Source: Sipunculus nudus (Eukaryota; Annelida; Sipuncula; Golfingiida; Sipunculidae). Taken from it: a stretch of 64,000 bases of DNA. Below, in pieces: positions 37,355 through 49,758 of this stretch (positions are counted from its first letter, which is position 1; each line of letters starts with the position of its first letter). The notes under the pieces are model-generated. The model was not told where the DNA came from, did not search any database, and saw nothing but the letters and a program-made list of their open reading frames with translations. The translations under genes and the position numbers were made by a program. The DNA lies in contig CM049312.1 of assembly GCA_026874595.1 (NCBI GenBank), positions 48,179,429-48,243,428 on the forward strand. Reading direction: 5' to 3'.

Positions 37355-39220
37355 ATTAGGGCCCCGCTTGACAATTGGGTGCCCTATAGTGATCACTGTG
37401 TCAGTCTGTCCTTCTGTTCATCCGTCCTTCCGTCAGTGACACTTTCTTTCGCGGGTGATAACTCAACAACAAAACACTGCAGCTTTCCCAAATTCACAGG
37501 AATGATTTGCACCTATGAGGGCTCCAGACCTATTGAATTACAGACTTGTTGGAATTCCAGTATGTCTGCCACAGCCCAAACTCTGAGTTTCTTTTGCGCG
37601 CAATAACTCAATAACAAAATATTGCAGCTTTCCCAAATTCACAGGAATGATTTGCATCTATGAGGGCTCCAGACCTATCGAATTACAGACTTGTCTGAAT
37701 TCCAATATGGCCTCCAAAGCCCAAACACTAATTTTCTTTCGTTGATAACTCAACAACAACATACTGCAGCTTTCCCAAATTCACAGGGTGGATTGGTACC
37801 TATGAGGGCTCCAGACCTATCGAATTACAGACTTGTCAGAATTCCAATATGGCTGCCACAGCCCAATCGCTGATTTTCTTTCGCGCGCAATAACTCAACA
37901 ACAACATACTGCAGCTTTCCCAAATTCACAGGAATGATTCGCACCTATGAGGGCTCCAGACCTATCAAATAACAGACTTGTCTGAATTCCAATATGGCCG
38001 CAACAGCCCAATCGCTGATTTTCTTTCAATGATAACTCAACAACAACATATTGCAGCTTTCCCAAATTCACAGGGTAGATTGGTACCTATGAGGGCTCCA
38101 GACCTATCGAATTACACACTTGTCGGAATTCCAATATGGCTGCCACAGCCAAAACGCTGATTTTCTTTCGAGTTCAATAACACAACGACATACTGCAGCT
38201 TTCCCAAATTCACAGGAAAAATTCGCACCTATGAGGGCTCCGACCCGTTGAATTACAGACTTGTTGGAATTCCAATATGGCCACCACAGCCCAATCGCTA
38301 ATTTTCTTTCATTGATAACTTAACAACAACATACTGCAGCTTTCCAAAATTCACAGGGTTGATTGGTACCTATGAGGGCTCAAGACCTATCGAATTACAG
38401 ACTTGTCTGAATTCCAATATGGCCGCCACAGCCCAATCGCTGATTTTCTTTTGTTGATAACTCAACAACAACATACTGCAGCTTTCCCAAATACACAGGA
38501 ATGATTGGTACCTATGAGGGCTCCAGACCTATTGAATTACAGACTTGTTGGAATTCCAATATGGCTGCCACAGCCCAATCGCTGTTTTTCTTTCATTGAT
38601 AACAACAACATACTGCAGCTTTCCCAAATTCACAGGGTTGATTGGTACCTATGAGGGCTCCAGACCTATCGAATTACAGACTTGTCAGAATTCCAATATG
38701 GCCACCACAGCCCAATCGCTGATTTTCTTTCGCGCGCGATAACTCAACAACAACATACTGCAGCTTTCCCAAATTCACAGGAATGATTCGCACCTATGAG
38801 GGCTCCAGACCTATCAAATAACAGACTTGTCTGAATTCCAATATGGCCGCCACAGCCCAATCACTCATTTTCTTTCATTGATAACTTAACAACAACTTAC
38901 TGCAGCTTTCCCAATTTCACAGGGATCATTGGTGCCTATGAGGGCTCCAGGCTTATTGAATTACAGACTGGCTCAAAATCAAATATGGCTAACAGATTAC
39001 ATTTGGTGATTTTCTGTTGCACACATTATTTCAGACATATCTTCTATGATATTGTTTGATTCAATAGGATTTTTTCCCTCATGCATATGGATAAAAATCT
39101 GTTTCTGTTTGTCATATTTTTCAAATTTAACTTAATTTTTCACCCATATGTAAACTAGTCCAGCTCTTGCAGAAACGTGGGGCCCTCTGAGGATCATTGT
39201 CCGACCACATCTAGTTATCT
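37355..39220 (+). mobile_element. Family D element with ~142-bp tandem core
   Basis: Ends are AGGGCCCCGC (37358-37367) and its inverse GTGGGGCCCT (39178-39187), followed by 'ccgaccacatctagtt'. A TCTGTCC/CCGTCC stretch follows the left end. The core has about eleven units between 37440 and 38980 with a period of 138-145 bp; each carries ATAACTCAACAACAACATAC, 'tgcagctttcccaaattcac', 'cctatgagggctcc' and 'aattccaatatggc'. No protein; short open frames across it are repeat artefacts. Confidence 0.75.
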
Positions 39221-40877
39221 TTTATGGTTCCAAAGAATGAATTTTAGCTGAATTATAGAGATTGAATTGAGTCATTTTACCATATATGTCTGCTGTGTTA
39301 AGCAGATACATCTAGCCTTGCACCAGTTTATCAGCATACGTTACATCATGCCTTTAGACATTTAGATTTCAGGTTATCTATGATAAATATTGACAAGATT
39401 GTTTTTTAAAAGCTTTTAAAAAAAGTAGAATTATGATTTTAGATATTCCTCATGTCAGGCAATGTTTACAATCACAGGTATACAGCTCTCTGTGGGTATA
39501 TAAAGTCGCTGTACATGGATTATAAATAATTGGTATCCATACTCAACTTAATTCAAGATTTTGCCATCAGTGAGATGTATCTGTAGTATAACTTTGCATT
39601 CAGTATGCATCTGTAGTAATTTTTTGCGAACCTGTGAGCTAATGCGATGGTGTGGTGGCATCCCTTGTCAGTGGTCTGTACGTTAACCCATACTATCTTG
39701 AAAACGACTGCAGCTAGCATCATGAAAATTAATTGAAAAACTCTGCATTTTCTAAGATTTTATAGAGGAAAAGCTAAAAAAAATCTTTAAAAATCTTCTC
39801 CTCTGAAAAGGTCAAGCTAAATTGTTCAGTATTTCACAGAAAAAATCTTTTACCATCTCTCTCAAATTTGTTTTAATGGTTCAAGTTTGGTGAATTTTGG
39901 CCAAGTTACAGGAAGTTGAACTTAGTCATCTGTCCAAAAATCATACTAAAATGACAATTTCAGAAATGGCCAGAGCTATCATCACCAAATTTTATGCCAG
40001 TGTTGGTCACACGAGTAAAAAATATGAAATTCAGGTATTGGTGGCACTGGTCATCTGTACACTAACCCATAATTTCTCAGGAATAGCAGGAGCTACCATC
40101 CCCAGATTTTATGCAATAATCTGTCACATATCAAATGTTGTGGGATTCAGCTTATTTTTTTGCTATCTGTATTTACTTAGATTTTATAGGGAAAAAGCTG
40201 AAAAAAAACTTTTAAAAGTCTTCTTCTTGTAAACGGTCCAGCCAAATTGTTCAATATTTTACAGAAATGATTGCAGATTTCGTGGTGCCACCTACATTGA
40301 CCTGTTTTTAATGGGCAAAAACCTCATAATTTTAGCCTCTTTCAGCTTAAAATGTTTGTGATTAAACTATTAAGTTGAATCATTCAAGTTTTAGCGAACC
40401 TGTGAGTTTATGCGATGGTGTGGCGTCTGTACTTTAACCATAGCTATCTCGAAAACGGTAGGAGCTAGCATCACCAAATTTTTTGCAAATAATCAGTCAT
40501 CTGAAAAACTCTATGGATTTTGTTTATTTTTTTCTAACTGCATTTTCTTAGATTTTATAGGGAAAAGCTAAAAAAGCTTTAAAAATCTTCTTCCCTGAAA
40601 CTGTCCAGCCAAATTGTCCAATATTTCACAGAAATGATCCCTGGAACAATTTCTCTCAAGTTTGTTCGAATGATTCCAGTTCGGAGATTTTTGGCCAAGT
40701 TACAGGAGGTTGAACTTAGTCATCTGTCCAATAAAGCACACTAAAATTAAAATCTCAGAAACGGCTAGAGCTATAATCACCAAATTTTATACCAATGTTT
40801 GTCACATATGTCATATGTCATATCTGAAATTGAGTTATTGGTGGCGCCACCTACATTGATCTGTTTTTTTAAAAGTC
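39221..40877 (+). mobile_element. Family A fragments, two heads
   Basis: 39221-39620 matches family A interior (compare 60540-60900). New family A left ends begin at 39621 (TTTTTGCGAACCTGTGAGC) and at 40389 (TTTTAGCGAACCTGTGAG). The second copy is cut at 40877 by the LTR of a Copia-like element. Confidence 0.65.
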
Positions 40878-41219
40878 TGAGAAATTCAATTCTACTCACG
40901 TACCAGCGGCTTCTGTTAGTTCGTAACTTCTTACCTTGCAGCGGCGTCTGTCCAATGTCGTCCAGGTCATCCTCCGTCATCCGTCAACTTTTGCTACGTC
41001 TTCCCACCTCGGGACGCCATATGCTTCTGTGTCCCATCCCTTCTTTTCTCCCTTCACGAGAGCTACTTCCGTTTGTTTTTCCTTTTCCCGCTAGATGGCT
41101 ATTTTACTTTATAAAGAGTTCCGACAGTAATCAAATTCCTCTCTTCTTAAAACAATTCAAAATATTTTTTTTTATATATACATCAACAAATACAGCAGAA
41201 CTCAAATAACATATTAACA
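40878..41219 (-). repeat. Copia-element 3' LTR (single copy)
   Basis: On the minus strand it begins TGTTAATATG and ends GAATTTCTCA, 342 bp, preceded by GGTGATGGGAC as a short polypurine tract. No partner LTR lies in the window, so the borders are inferred from the TG...CA ends and the break in family A. Confidence 0.5.
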
Positions 41220-41414
41220 GTCCCATCACCAATTGTCAATCCTTATATATATATATACACAAAAAAATATTGTGCATTAGTCTGGAAGCATGCCCTGCTC
41301 CAAAGTCAACATTAACTTTCTACAAGATGCTCCTCGTTTGTCAAACAGTCAGCCAACTGATCTTCTGATTTTATCCATTCTATCCTCTCAATTTGTCCCT
41401 CTGCTATTTGTCCT

Positions 41415-43357
41415 TTAATTCCACTCATTTCCAATCTCAATCTCTGTTACATCTTTTGTAGATTTCAGTGCATCATACAAAGATTTACAGTCTACCTTAC
41501 AAATTACAGGCAAGTGCTGAGGATCAGCTCCCCTACCTGTCAATTCAGAAAACAGACTAGCCAAAAACACACAGGTATCAACTCCATCTGCCAAGGCAAG
41601 TGTTTCCCCTGCAAGGGTACTCCTGACAACCCTTCTAATCTTAGAATTCCAACAAAGAGGTGAAATTCTTCTGCCTTCTCCCATCAAACAAATAAATTGT
41701 CCTCCTTGTGTTCCACCGGTAGGTAGATTGCCAAGAGAGGCATCACTATAAATCACTGGAGATGGTTTTCCTCTTAAAGGTTGAAACTTAAGGGTGACTT
41801 TTTCTGTTTGTATTTTCCTAATTACCTTATTATCATCCAGCAGTTCCCCTTTCAGTGGCACTTTTGATACGAGAAGCTAAACAAGATGCATCAAAAATGA
41901 TATCAGGCCTTGTTTGTCTGGCAATTCAAAGAATCTGTCCCAGTTTAGATCGCAAATCTTTCTTTTCTCCTGAAGTTACAGCTTCATCCTTACACAAAGC
42001 CCTGGACTTGTCAACTACAACGCCATTTAGAGCTGCTGCATATTTGTTCTGATTTACCAGTATCTCATTTTTATCTGCAGCTATCTCAATACCAATATAT
42101 TTGAAAGTCCCACTTTCTTCTCTATCTATCACAAATTCAGACCTAATTTTATCAATGACATCCATCTCAAACTGTGCAGTGCCATCCCAAAGAAAATCAT
42201 CCACATGGCAGGCCAGAACTCCTTTTAGTTCAGCATCTTCGTTATACCACAGGAACACTGCTGGATCTACTTTAAATACTTCAGCACCCATTGTTGTCAT
42301 AACTGCTTTTACTCTCTTATACCAACATAATGATGCATCATTTAGTCCATACACACACTTGTTTAAAAACCACAATTTCCCTTGGTCTCCAGCTTCATTT
42401 GGGGGTCGAAGGAAAATCCTTCTGTCAACTTTATGTCCCTGAAGAAAGGCCGATTATCCATTGACCAAGGTTTCAAATGATTTTGAGCAAATATGGCTAG
42501 TATCATTCTCAAAGATTCATTTGCGCATGTAGGAGAATCCTTTTGAACACCATTGTCCAATTCTTCAAAACCTCTTGCAACCAGTCTAGCTTTAGTGCTA
42601 AAACCATCTTTATCTTCCTTCAAAGTACAAATCCACCTGGTAGAAATAGCCTTTTGTCCATTGTCATCAACTACTTTATACACTCCATGTTTTTTCCAAT
42701 TTTCAATCTCTTTTATTTTAGCATCTTCAAAAGATACATCATGAGTGATCATAATCTCATCCTCATCTTCTTGTTGTATTTCATTTATTTCTAAGTCTAT
42801 CACTGTCCTCAAATCAATAGACTTTTTCTTTTCTTCAGCTTCTGGATTGAGATATTCCCCGTTATACCAGTTTCTGTTTCTTCCGGTAGCTTTACCTGCC
42901 CTACCAAGTATTACAGCAGTATGTCTATCCCCATTAGTTTCAAGTCTAAATGAAACAGATTGTCCTGGTTTTATCCTTGCAAATGCAGTGGGCTGTTCAT
43001 TTGAGTCAATTTGAATACTGTCATTTTCTTGAATTTCATTATTTGTATTTCCCCTTTCATTCTCTTCTTCCTCATCTGACTCTGGTACCTCCCTAGATTC
43101 CTCTTTTGGATATCTCTTCTCTCCTGGCTCATTCACACTTCTCTCTTGATTTTCACGATCTTGTAAATCTTGCAAATCATTTCTTCAACTTCTTTGACCT
43201 TTTTCAACCTGCACACATGTACTCTCACTATCTGTCCTCCATTTCGAACAAACACAACTACTCCATCTTGGCCGATAACTCTTCCTGGACCTCTCCACTC
43301 TCCAGCAGAGATATTAAAGAAATTATTAGTTGATGCTGGAATCAGAAGTAAAGGCAT
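41415..43357 (-). pseudogene. pol: Copia-like pol: integrase C-terminus, reverse transcriptase, RNase H
   Basis: Three frames are needed. Segment one (43357-43133) has the integrase tail GEWRGPGRVIGQDG...VHVCRLKKVKE. Segment two (43175-42363) has a charged linker and the start of reverse transcriptase with KARLVARGFEEL and SPTCANESLRMILA. Segment three (42375-41926) continues with CVYGLNDASLCWYKRVK and the catalytic-site motif HVDDFLWDG. Segment four (41861-41415) is the RNase H-like end with YSDASLG, RSTLAGETLAL and CKVDCKSLYDALKST. It copies RNA into DNA in intact relatives. The usual first catalytic aspartate context reads SMDNRPFF rather than D-V-x-x-AF, which together with the frame breaks means it is dead. 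Strand is opposite to HEATR6. Confidence 0.8.
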
Positions 43358-43860
43358 GTTCAGTGAACTTGAGAAAATTGTGGAACAATGTGAAATATGT
43401 ATGAAATTTAAGAAAACACCACCAAGACCAGCTGTTGGTTTTCCTTTAGCTTCAGAGTTTAATGAAACTTTTTCTGCGGACTTGCATCAGTTAGGTGACT
43501 CAGTATGGCTTTTACACATGATTGATCAATTTACAAGATACAGTGCTGGTACAATTATGAAATCTGAAATGGGATTAGAGTTTGTTGAGAAGTTTATTAA
43601 GCACTGGATTAGTATCTTTGGTTCACCAAATAAGTTCCTCAGTGACAATGGAGGAGAATTTGAGAATGAAGAGGTAAAAAGGATGGGAGAGAGCTTTGGC
43701 ATAGAAATTTTGAGTACAGCAGCATACAGTCCATGGAGCAATGGCACATGTGAAAGGCATAATCTTACTCTCAGTGAAACAATGAAAAAAGTAAAATTAG
43801 ACAGGAACTGTAGTTGGGAAACTGCTTTGAATTGGGCACTAATGGCTCTCTACCATTTCC
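43317..43860 (+). pseudogene. Copia-like integrase core, inverted relative to the rest of pol
   Basis: The plus-strand frame runs from the zinc-binding part (KLLVDAG...IVEQCEICMKFKK) through the catalytic core. Core motifs are FSADLHQLGD (first Asp), FLSDNGGEFENEE (second Asp), and SPWSNGTCERHN with the third acid at E of CERHN. It stays open from 43170 to 43898. The frame before 43317 is simply the antisense of the integrase tail, so the protein-like part starts at the inversion point. It ends at TTTCC where the family B head TTTTTAGCTCAGC begins. In intact relatives integrase inserts the cDNA. The segment must have been flipped after integration, since Copia integrase is always co-oriented with reverse transcriptase. 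Confidence 0.8.
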
Positions 43861-43861
43861 T

Positions 43862-46230
43862 TTTTAGCTCAGCTGACTATAAGTCATCTGAGCTATAGTC
43901 GTGGTCCATTGTCCGTCGTCCGTCCGTCTGTCCGTCCGTCCGTCCGTAGATGTGGCACGTTTTGAAACCGTAAGACCTAGGAATCCGAAATTCTGCATAA
44001 TGTTAGATGTACCCAAGATCTCCTACCAAGCCGAAAACTGGGTCTTTGCGTCTTCATTCCTTTGAGAAATTAAGGAAAAACCTCAATTTTTTATTAAAAA
44101 CCAATTTTCACACTTCAGGACTGCCTAATATCAAAACCACTTATCTGTTTTTCCTCATATTTCCTATAAATAATCCTCTATATAATTCCTATGTACATGC
44201 CAGAAATTATGTCTGTATTATATAATTTAAAAAAGTTATGGGCTCAAACATAATGCATTTTGTAAATAATCAGGAAAGAAATTTTATCACTTAACACAAA
44301 ACTTGTAAAAGCTAAGCACTTTTTTTCCAGTAATATTACTTTAATTAATCAATATTAAATTGTATACCCAAAATTAGATCAAAATCTTTAAAATTTTTAA
44401 AATATTAGCAAAAATAAAAAATTGGTACCTTAAATATTGCCCAACTTTGACCATGGCACGTTTTTTTCCCTGTAAATGCTGTGGATTTAATTTTCACAGC
44501 ATGTTTTTGTTAGCATTTCAACTGTTAACACCCAAAATTTGAAACCAGTTGATCAAAAACTGTAGATTATATTCAAGTTTTCAAGCACCATGTCACATAT
44601 TGCTAGTGTTATGCAGTTTGCTAGAGCTCAGCTCCCGAGCTTCAGCTCTAAGTTCCTTAAATTCGGCATACAGTTAGATGTCTCCAAAATCCCCTACCAT
44701 GCCAAGAATTCGGTCACTAGGACTTCATTCCTTTGAGATATTAATGAAAAACTTCATTTTTCCATTAAAAACCCATTGTTACACTTCAAGACTGCCTAAT
44801 ATCAAAACCACTCATCTGACTTTAATCATAAATAATATACATATTTTTCATTCTCTATGCACATGCCAGAATGATGTCAGTATTGCGTAATTGTTTTAAG
44901 TTATGGGCCCAAACATAATGCACTTTGTAAAAAATCAAGAAATATATTTACTCGCTTAACAAGGGCATTGCTGAAGCTAGAGATTTTTTTGTCAGGGATG
45001 TAACATTATTTAATCAAGATTCAATTGAATACCTAAAATTAGTTCTGAATTTTTCAAATTTTATAAGTTATTAGTATAAATATAAAATTAGTACCTTAAA
45101 TTTTGCCAAACTGTGACCATGGCACGTTTGTTTCCTGTGAGCACTGTTGATATAATTTTCATATCATGCACACATAAGGATTTCAGCTTTTTAGTTTAGA
45201 AAGCTGAAAGAAATTGGCCAAAAATTGTAGCTTTTATTAATGATTTTTATGAGACCCTGTCAGACTTTGGCTCTCTCCAGCCCCTCTTGAGTCACCTGTA
45301 TGTTGACCTTGTTGACCTTTCATCAAATTATGCACGCTTGAGGCGAGAATCCAGGCAGCTTATGGCCAGCCACAGTTGATCCAGGTGTCCAACCCAACTC
45401 ATCTAGTAGTTTTATCCAACAACATAACAATAAACAATAAATTAATAAATTTTTATTGGTGTTTAATAACAAATTAAAGAAAAATAGAAAAGGAATTTGT
45501 TAGTTTATAATAACAGGAAATTAACTTGCAGTTACTGATGATATAAGAATCTTGTATCGATGGGTAGAATGTCACATATTCCAAACAACACCATGCAGTC
45601 ACCTATGGCATTTTTCAGTTCAATTTTAATAATAAAGAAGTAAATCATATTATTCATTACTAATCATTAGGGATTATATGAAGGAAATTAATGATAGACA
45701 ACTATGCAGTTGATAATATTAATCTAGATTCCTACTGTGTCTAGTGTGTACATTGATGTGAAATGAGTCCAAAATGAATTTTTTACAGTTATTTTTTTAT
45801 ATAAATAAAAGCCATAAAACCAGGTACTTAGATCATTATTTAAATGTGTGAATTTTGTTTATTCTGGATTCTCAACATCATTGTTTGGTGAAAACTGAAT
45901 AAATACCAGACATGGTGTGAATACTTTGTAATTGTATTTAAATACGAATATGATTATGTACTCCATTATAAAATTTCTTGCATAATATAAAGAATGAGAA
46001 TTCAGGTAAAAATGAAAGTATATGAATACTCGTGCAAATACTTTCAAAATGTATTCATGAATGCATTCATGAATATATTCTTTAATATTATTTTAATAAT
46101 CATATCAGTTATATTTCATTTTAAAAAATCATATGATTCTCTTATTATTTTTAATAAAAATTATATTTGGGACAATATTTGTAATTTTTTAAAATAAATA
46201 GTTAAACTCTTATATTATATGTTCTGCTTA
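43862..46230 (+). mobile_element. Family B element inserted in the Copia element
   Basis: The left end TTTTTAGCTCAGCTGACTAT (43861-43880) is followed by a GTCC repeat and the usual blocks, repeated from 44640 ('attcggcatacagttagatg'). The 45240-45400 segment ('ccagcccctcttga', 'attatgcacgcttgag') matches 31390-31460 in another copy. No clear right-end hairpin was found before the protease segment resumes, so the right border is approximate. Confidence 0.6.
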
Positions 46231-46234
46231 TAAG

Positions 46235-46700
46235 TTATATGGCCAAGTCAAAATCTGTGTGACAATAATGTCCTGATGATGTAAACTGTAGCTGAACTGG
46301 TTTTTCAGACATGACTGCCTCATCTTTACCTAGATTCAACACAGCTCCAGCACGTTTTAATGATTGTTTACTGAGCAATAATGGTATATCTACATCAACT
46401 ACCTCTGAACTTATATTACATTTTGTGTCTCCAATCACAGCTGGAATGGTTACATTTTTACTTGAGATTATCTAAGCTCCATCACCAAACTTGAAAGTTC
46501 TTTGGCTGGGTTTTTCTACAATCACTGCTCTTTTTGAAGTTTCTAAAGAGTCAATGTAATGGTCCAACCATTTCTGGCCACAGACAGTTCATGTACATGC
46601 TGTATCTATCACTGCAGAACCATAACACTCAGTCACAAAAACAAAATTAGGATCCAAGTTTTCCTTTGTAAACAATGTCAAATTACATTCTTCAACTGTA
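46235..46700 (-). pseudogene. Copia-like aspartic protease segment
   Basis: The minus-strand reading has the active-site region GSAVIDTACT, then VCGQKWLDHYIDSL, and farther on IPLLLSKQSLKRAGAVLNLG and QLQFTSSGHYC. DTAC corresponds to the D-T/S-G/A catalytic triad of retropepsins, and the IPLLLSK...GHY block is typical of the protease part of animal Copia-like polyproteins. An in-frame stop follows DTACT and a second lies before the IISSKNV segment. It would cleave the polyprotein in an intact element. It lies upstream of pol on the same strand, separated by the family B insertion. Confidence 0.65.
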
Positions 46701-46733
46701 TCTTTACGCTGTCGGTCATTTTCCCTAACAACA

Positions 46734-46983
46734 TTTATGGGGGGAATTGTATATAAATAATGAACTTAGTCCTAACTACAGGGGCCATGGGTGTTGCGGT
46801 GTTACTTCTTAATGGCCCTGATCAGAACACAAGCTCTGAGCTTTGTTTACACACAATTGAGTGAAGGAGAAGAACTCAGACATGGAGAAAATCTTGGTCC
46901 ACTCTCGTGGGCCAAAGGTTTATTTTATAACATCCAAACATGTCAACTTTTCGATTGTTTGTAAAGGTGAGGGAACTTTAGCC
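46734..46983 (-). repeat. Ngaro split direct repeat B2
   Basis: About 250 bp, near-identical to 47499-47748 at an offset of 765. It includes 'gaattgtatataaataa', 'tgttgcggtgttacttctta' and 'ttggtccactct'. Confidence 0.85.
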
Positions 46984-47392
46984 CTCAGATGTACACTTCA
47001 CATGAAATATAGAAAATTGTACATACAGAAAAACAAACATGTTATTATACCGATCTAATTTTAACAAATCAAAAATAAACCTTGCATGATTAGGTTATAA
47101 AATCATCATGTAATTCCTGAATACTCTGTGATATAAAAAAAAATGATCTTGGTTTCAAATTGAACAAACAAAACATTTGCATATCCTATATATCATATGA
47201 TCAATCCCTGATTTTTGTGGTGGAGGATGGGAGGAGGTGGAAAATCTGATCGCTGTTGTGTTGATTGACAATTAATTTGATAATGAAAACCCAGTGTATA
47301 TATATAACCTTAGACAAAGCACTCATGTTCATGCGTGTTCCTGTTGACCTGATTGGTTAATCGTTCATTGCCCTAGGGCATGCCCCTTATAC

Positions 47393-47496
47393 ATATTACT
47401 AAGCGGTGTCGCTAGTGCCCTCTGTGGTGCACTTTACTAACTAAATAAGTGTACTCTCCTACCATAAATATTTTACAAACCTACGTTCGGTAAATT
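47393..47496 (-). repeat. Ngaro split direct repeat A2
   Basis: 104 bp, colinear without gaps with 52189-52292 and differing at a handful of bases. Shared blocks include GCGGTGTCGCTAG and 'gccctctgtggtgcac'. Confidence 0.85.
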
Positions 47497-47498
47497 AA

Positions 47499-47748
47499 TT
47501 TATGGGCGGAATTGTATATAAATAACCAACTTAGTCCTAACTACAGGGGCCATTGGTGTTGCGGTGTTACTTCTTAATGGCCCTGATGAGAAAACAAGCT
47601 CTGAGCTTTGTTTACACACAATTGAGTAAAGGAGAAGAACTCAGACATGGAGAAAATCTTGGTCCACTCTTGTGGGCCCAAGGTTTATTTTATAACATCC
47701 AAACATGTCAACTTTTCGATTGTTTGTAAAGGTGAGGGAACTTTGGCC
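47499..47748 (-). repeat. Ngaro split direct repeat B1
   Basis: Partner of B2. It lies immediately next to A2 with a two-base junction. Confidence 0.85.
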
Positions 47749-48074
47749 ACTGGGGCACTACTGGAGGCCTGGGGCACTACAGGAGTGGCCCTCCCCACCC
47801 CAGAGCTTGTGTTCTCGATAGAATTACCAGTGTTACTAGGTATATATATATATATATAGAATATTTACCTCTTTACATGTATGCATTCCTTGATGAAATC
47901 AACATATGTACATTCATCAAATATAATACAAAATTATGCTCAATAAACATTACAAAACAATGTGATTTCGTATTTTTACATGATATAACAATCAATGACA
48001 TCTTAATAATATATATATATATATATAAAAGAAATTCAAACAAGTGTCCTTGTGAACATGAACCTGACACCAAG

Positions 48075-48680
48075 ATCCACTCTCGGGTATCTGGTAAAGT
48101 TGGTTCAAAGACGTGATCTTACAGTGCACTTATATTGATTGATTGTCACAATTGTTTAAAATGTAACATATACACTTGGTCCTTTAATATGTGCATGTAT
48201 ATATAAAATTGAGCATAGACGCTGTGACATACAGGTAAGAGAACCCCAGACAGGAATTTTTGTTAGTTATAATACATCAACTGAGCCCACTCTTGGGTAC
48301 CCAGCTGACTAATCATTATAATGACCCAAAGTCTTTATACATCTCATGTGTGTACTCACTCATGTACCCTGCATAAATCTGGATTGTCAACTTAAGGCAA
48401 TTTAAAGTAAGCTTAACATGCAGTCCAGGTCCACTCTCGGGTACCTAGTTTGCTCTTATAAAAGAGACATTTTTTACCCCTATGTATTTCGGAAATGTGG
48501 GTCCACTCTCAGGTACCCAGAGGAAATTATAATTGATAAGCCTATGCTATACTATATTGTCTTATCCCCATGGGCCCACTCTCGGGTGCCCAGAGGAAAT
48601 TTTGAATTAAAAAGTGTGTGCTATTCAATCGATGATAGGCCTCATAAATGTTATCTGGGTCCACTCTCGGGTACCCAGGT
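48075..48680 (+). repeat. Six-copy dispersed motif GGTCCACTCTCGGGTACCCAG-type
   Basis: Degenerate ~20-bp motifs start at about 48075, 48284, 48428, 48500, 48572 and 48658, all in the same orientation, with unrelated sequence between them. The second half is often the palindrome GGGTACCC. Related halves (GGTCCACTCTCGTGGGCC) occur in B1 (47660) and B2 (46895). The array occupies the 3' non-coding part of the Ngaro element, after the recombinase. Confidence 0.8.
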
Positions 48681-48757
48681 TATTTTGACTAGTGTTGGAG
48701 TAATCACAAGCCCCTCTTCATAACTGTATGATCCTAATATCTATATAACCAGGAATT

Positions 48758-49758
48758 TTACTGTACAGTGTGCAGTCTTATGTAGGACTTGAAAGCACTC
48801 AAGCGCCATCTGCCCAGTTGCCGTATTTGTGAGTCTGTGTACCCCTTAGCGGCAGATTCAGTTGCAGCTCCAATTCTAAAAGAATGACCTGTGTATTGGC
48901 CTTCTATCTTGGCATATATGCAACATTGCCTCAAGTAATTATCAAAGCGGGATCGTAGGAAACCTGGCCACCTGGGTAACTGAAAAGTGGACCAGGAGAA
49001 CAACCCCTGAGTGAAACAAAGTGATGTAAGGCTGCAGCTGGACAGTATTGCTCACGAGCTTTCAAGGTCACCATGTCACATTGTCCCGGTGGAAGGTTTT
49101 TTGCCTGCCTAATCTAAAGTTTTGCCTGTCTTACCCGAGATTTGCTACCTAGTAAGATCAGGTCATCTCTCCGGATGACTGAGTTAGCTACTGCTTCTGA
49201 TTTTGCCACTAACTCCCCAATACGGGAAAAACCATGGAAACACACTAAAAACAAGGCTTTTGCAAGTGCTACCTCATAGCGAGGTCCTACTACTTGGGGA
49301 ACAGAATTAATCAATTTGATAAGAACGGCTGAGGTTATGGGTAATCTAATGTCCCTAGCAGGTTTCCTTTTCTGGGCTCCTGTGATAAGTTTCTTTATGT
49401 CTGCTGAGGTTATGGGGTCGGGAAGGCCCCTTACCTTGTGCACATAAGCAATCGCTGAACTAAAGGTAAGAACTGAACTTCCTGCTAGACCCTGGCTACC
49501 TGACTGGTAAGGAAAAGGAACACTATTGAAGGGGACACTGGGGGTATGTCATCTGCACCTAGATTGTAAGTACTACAGAATTCTCTTGAGAAGGTGCCAA
49601 ACCCGGGTATACGACTTCCTTGTGGAAGGTGCCAGACTTTGTTTAACGAGCGATGCGCCAAGGTTGATCAGTCCAGAGAGGCTGGTAGGCCAGGAAACTT
49701 GTCCGGGATTTTTTCCATACTTGGTGCTAGCATTCGAAACCTGTCCACCTGTAAACAC
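48758..49758 (-). pseudogene. Tyrosine recombinase of the Ngaro-type element
   Basis: Three broken segments. The N-terminal SAM-like part (49758-49573) has LVKQSLAPSTRKSYTRVWHL. The middle (49443-49114) has the first catalytic arginine in FHGFSRIGEL. The C-terminal segment (49003-48758) has GHSFRIGAAT (His-x-x-Arg), QLGRWR and the nucleophile tyrosine in FKSYIR. These are the catalytic residues of the lambda-integrase-like recombinases that insert DIRS-order elements without target-site duplication. The frame is lost between 49114 and 49003 and between 49573 and 49443. The N-terminal segment overlaps the end of the RNase H frame, as is common for these elements. Confidence 0.85.

Larger units (their letters stand above)
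40878..46733 (-). mobile_element. Copia-like retrotransposon, rearranged and interrupted
   Basis: On the minus strand the surviving parts are a protease segment (46235-46700), an integrase core now on the opposite strand (43317-43860), the integrase C-terminal part with reverse transcriptase and RNase H (43357 down to 41415), and a single LTR (40878-41219). A family B element occupies 43862 to about 46230. Integrase preceding reverse transcriptase is the Copia order. Gag and the second LTR are missing; the Ngaro element begins right where protease homology stops. Confidence 0.75.

Noticed and set aside
37379-38742. Several short similar open frames with FPNSQG or FPKFTG motifs
   Set aside because: They are translations of the 142-bp family D repeat units; frames change between units.
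40799-41209. 136-codon plus-strand open frame
   Set aside because: It runs from family A into the antisense of the Copia LTR and has no protein-like motif.
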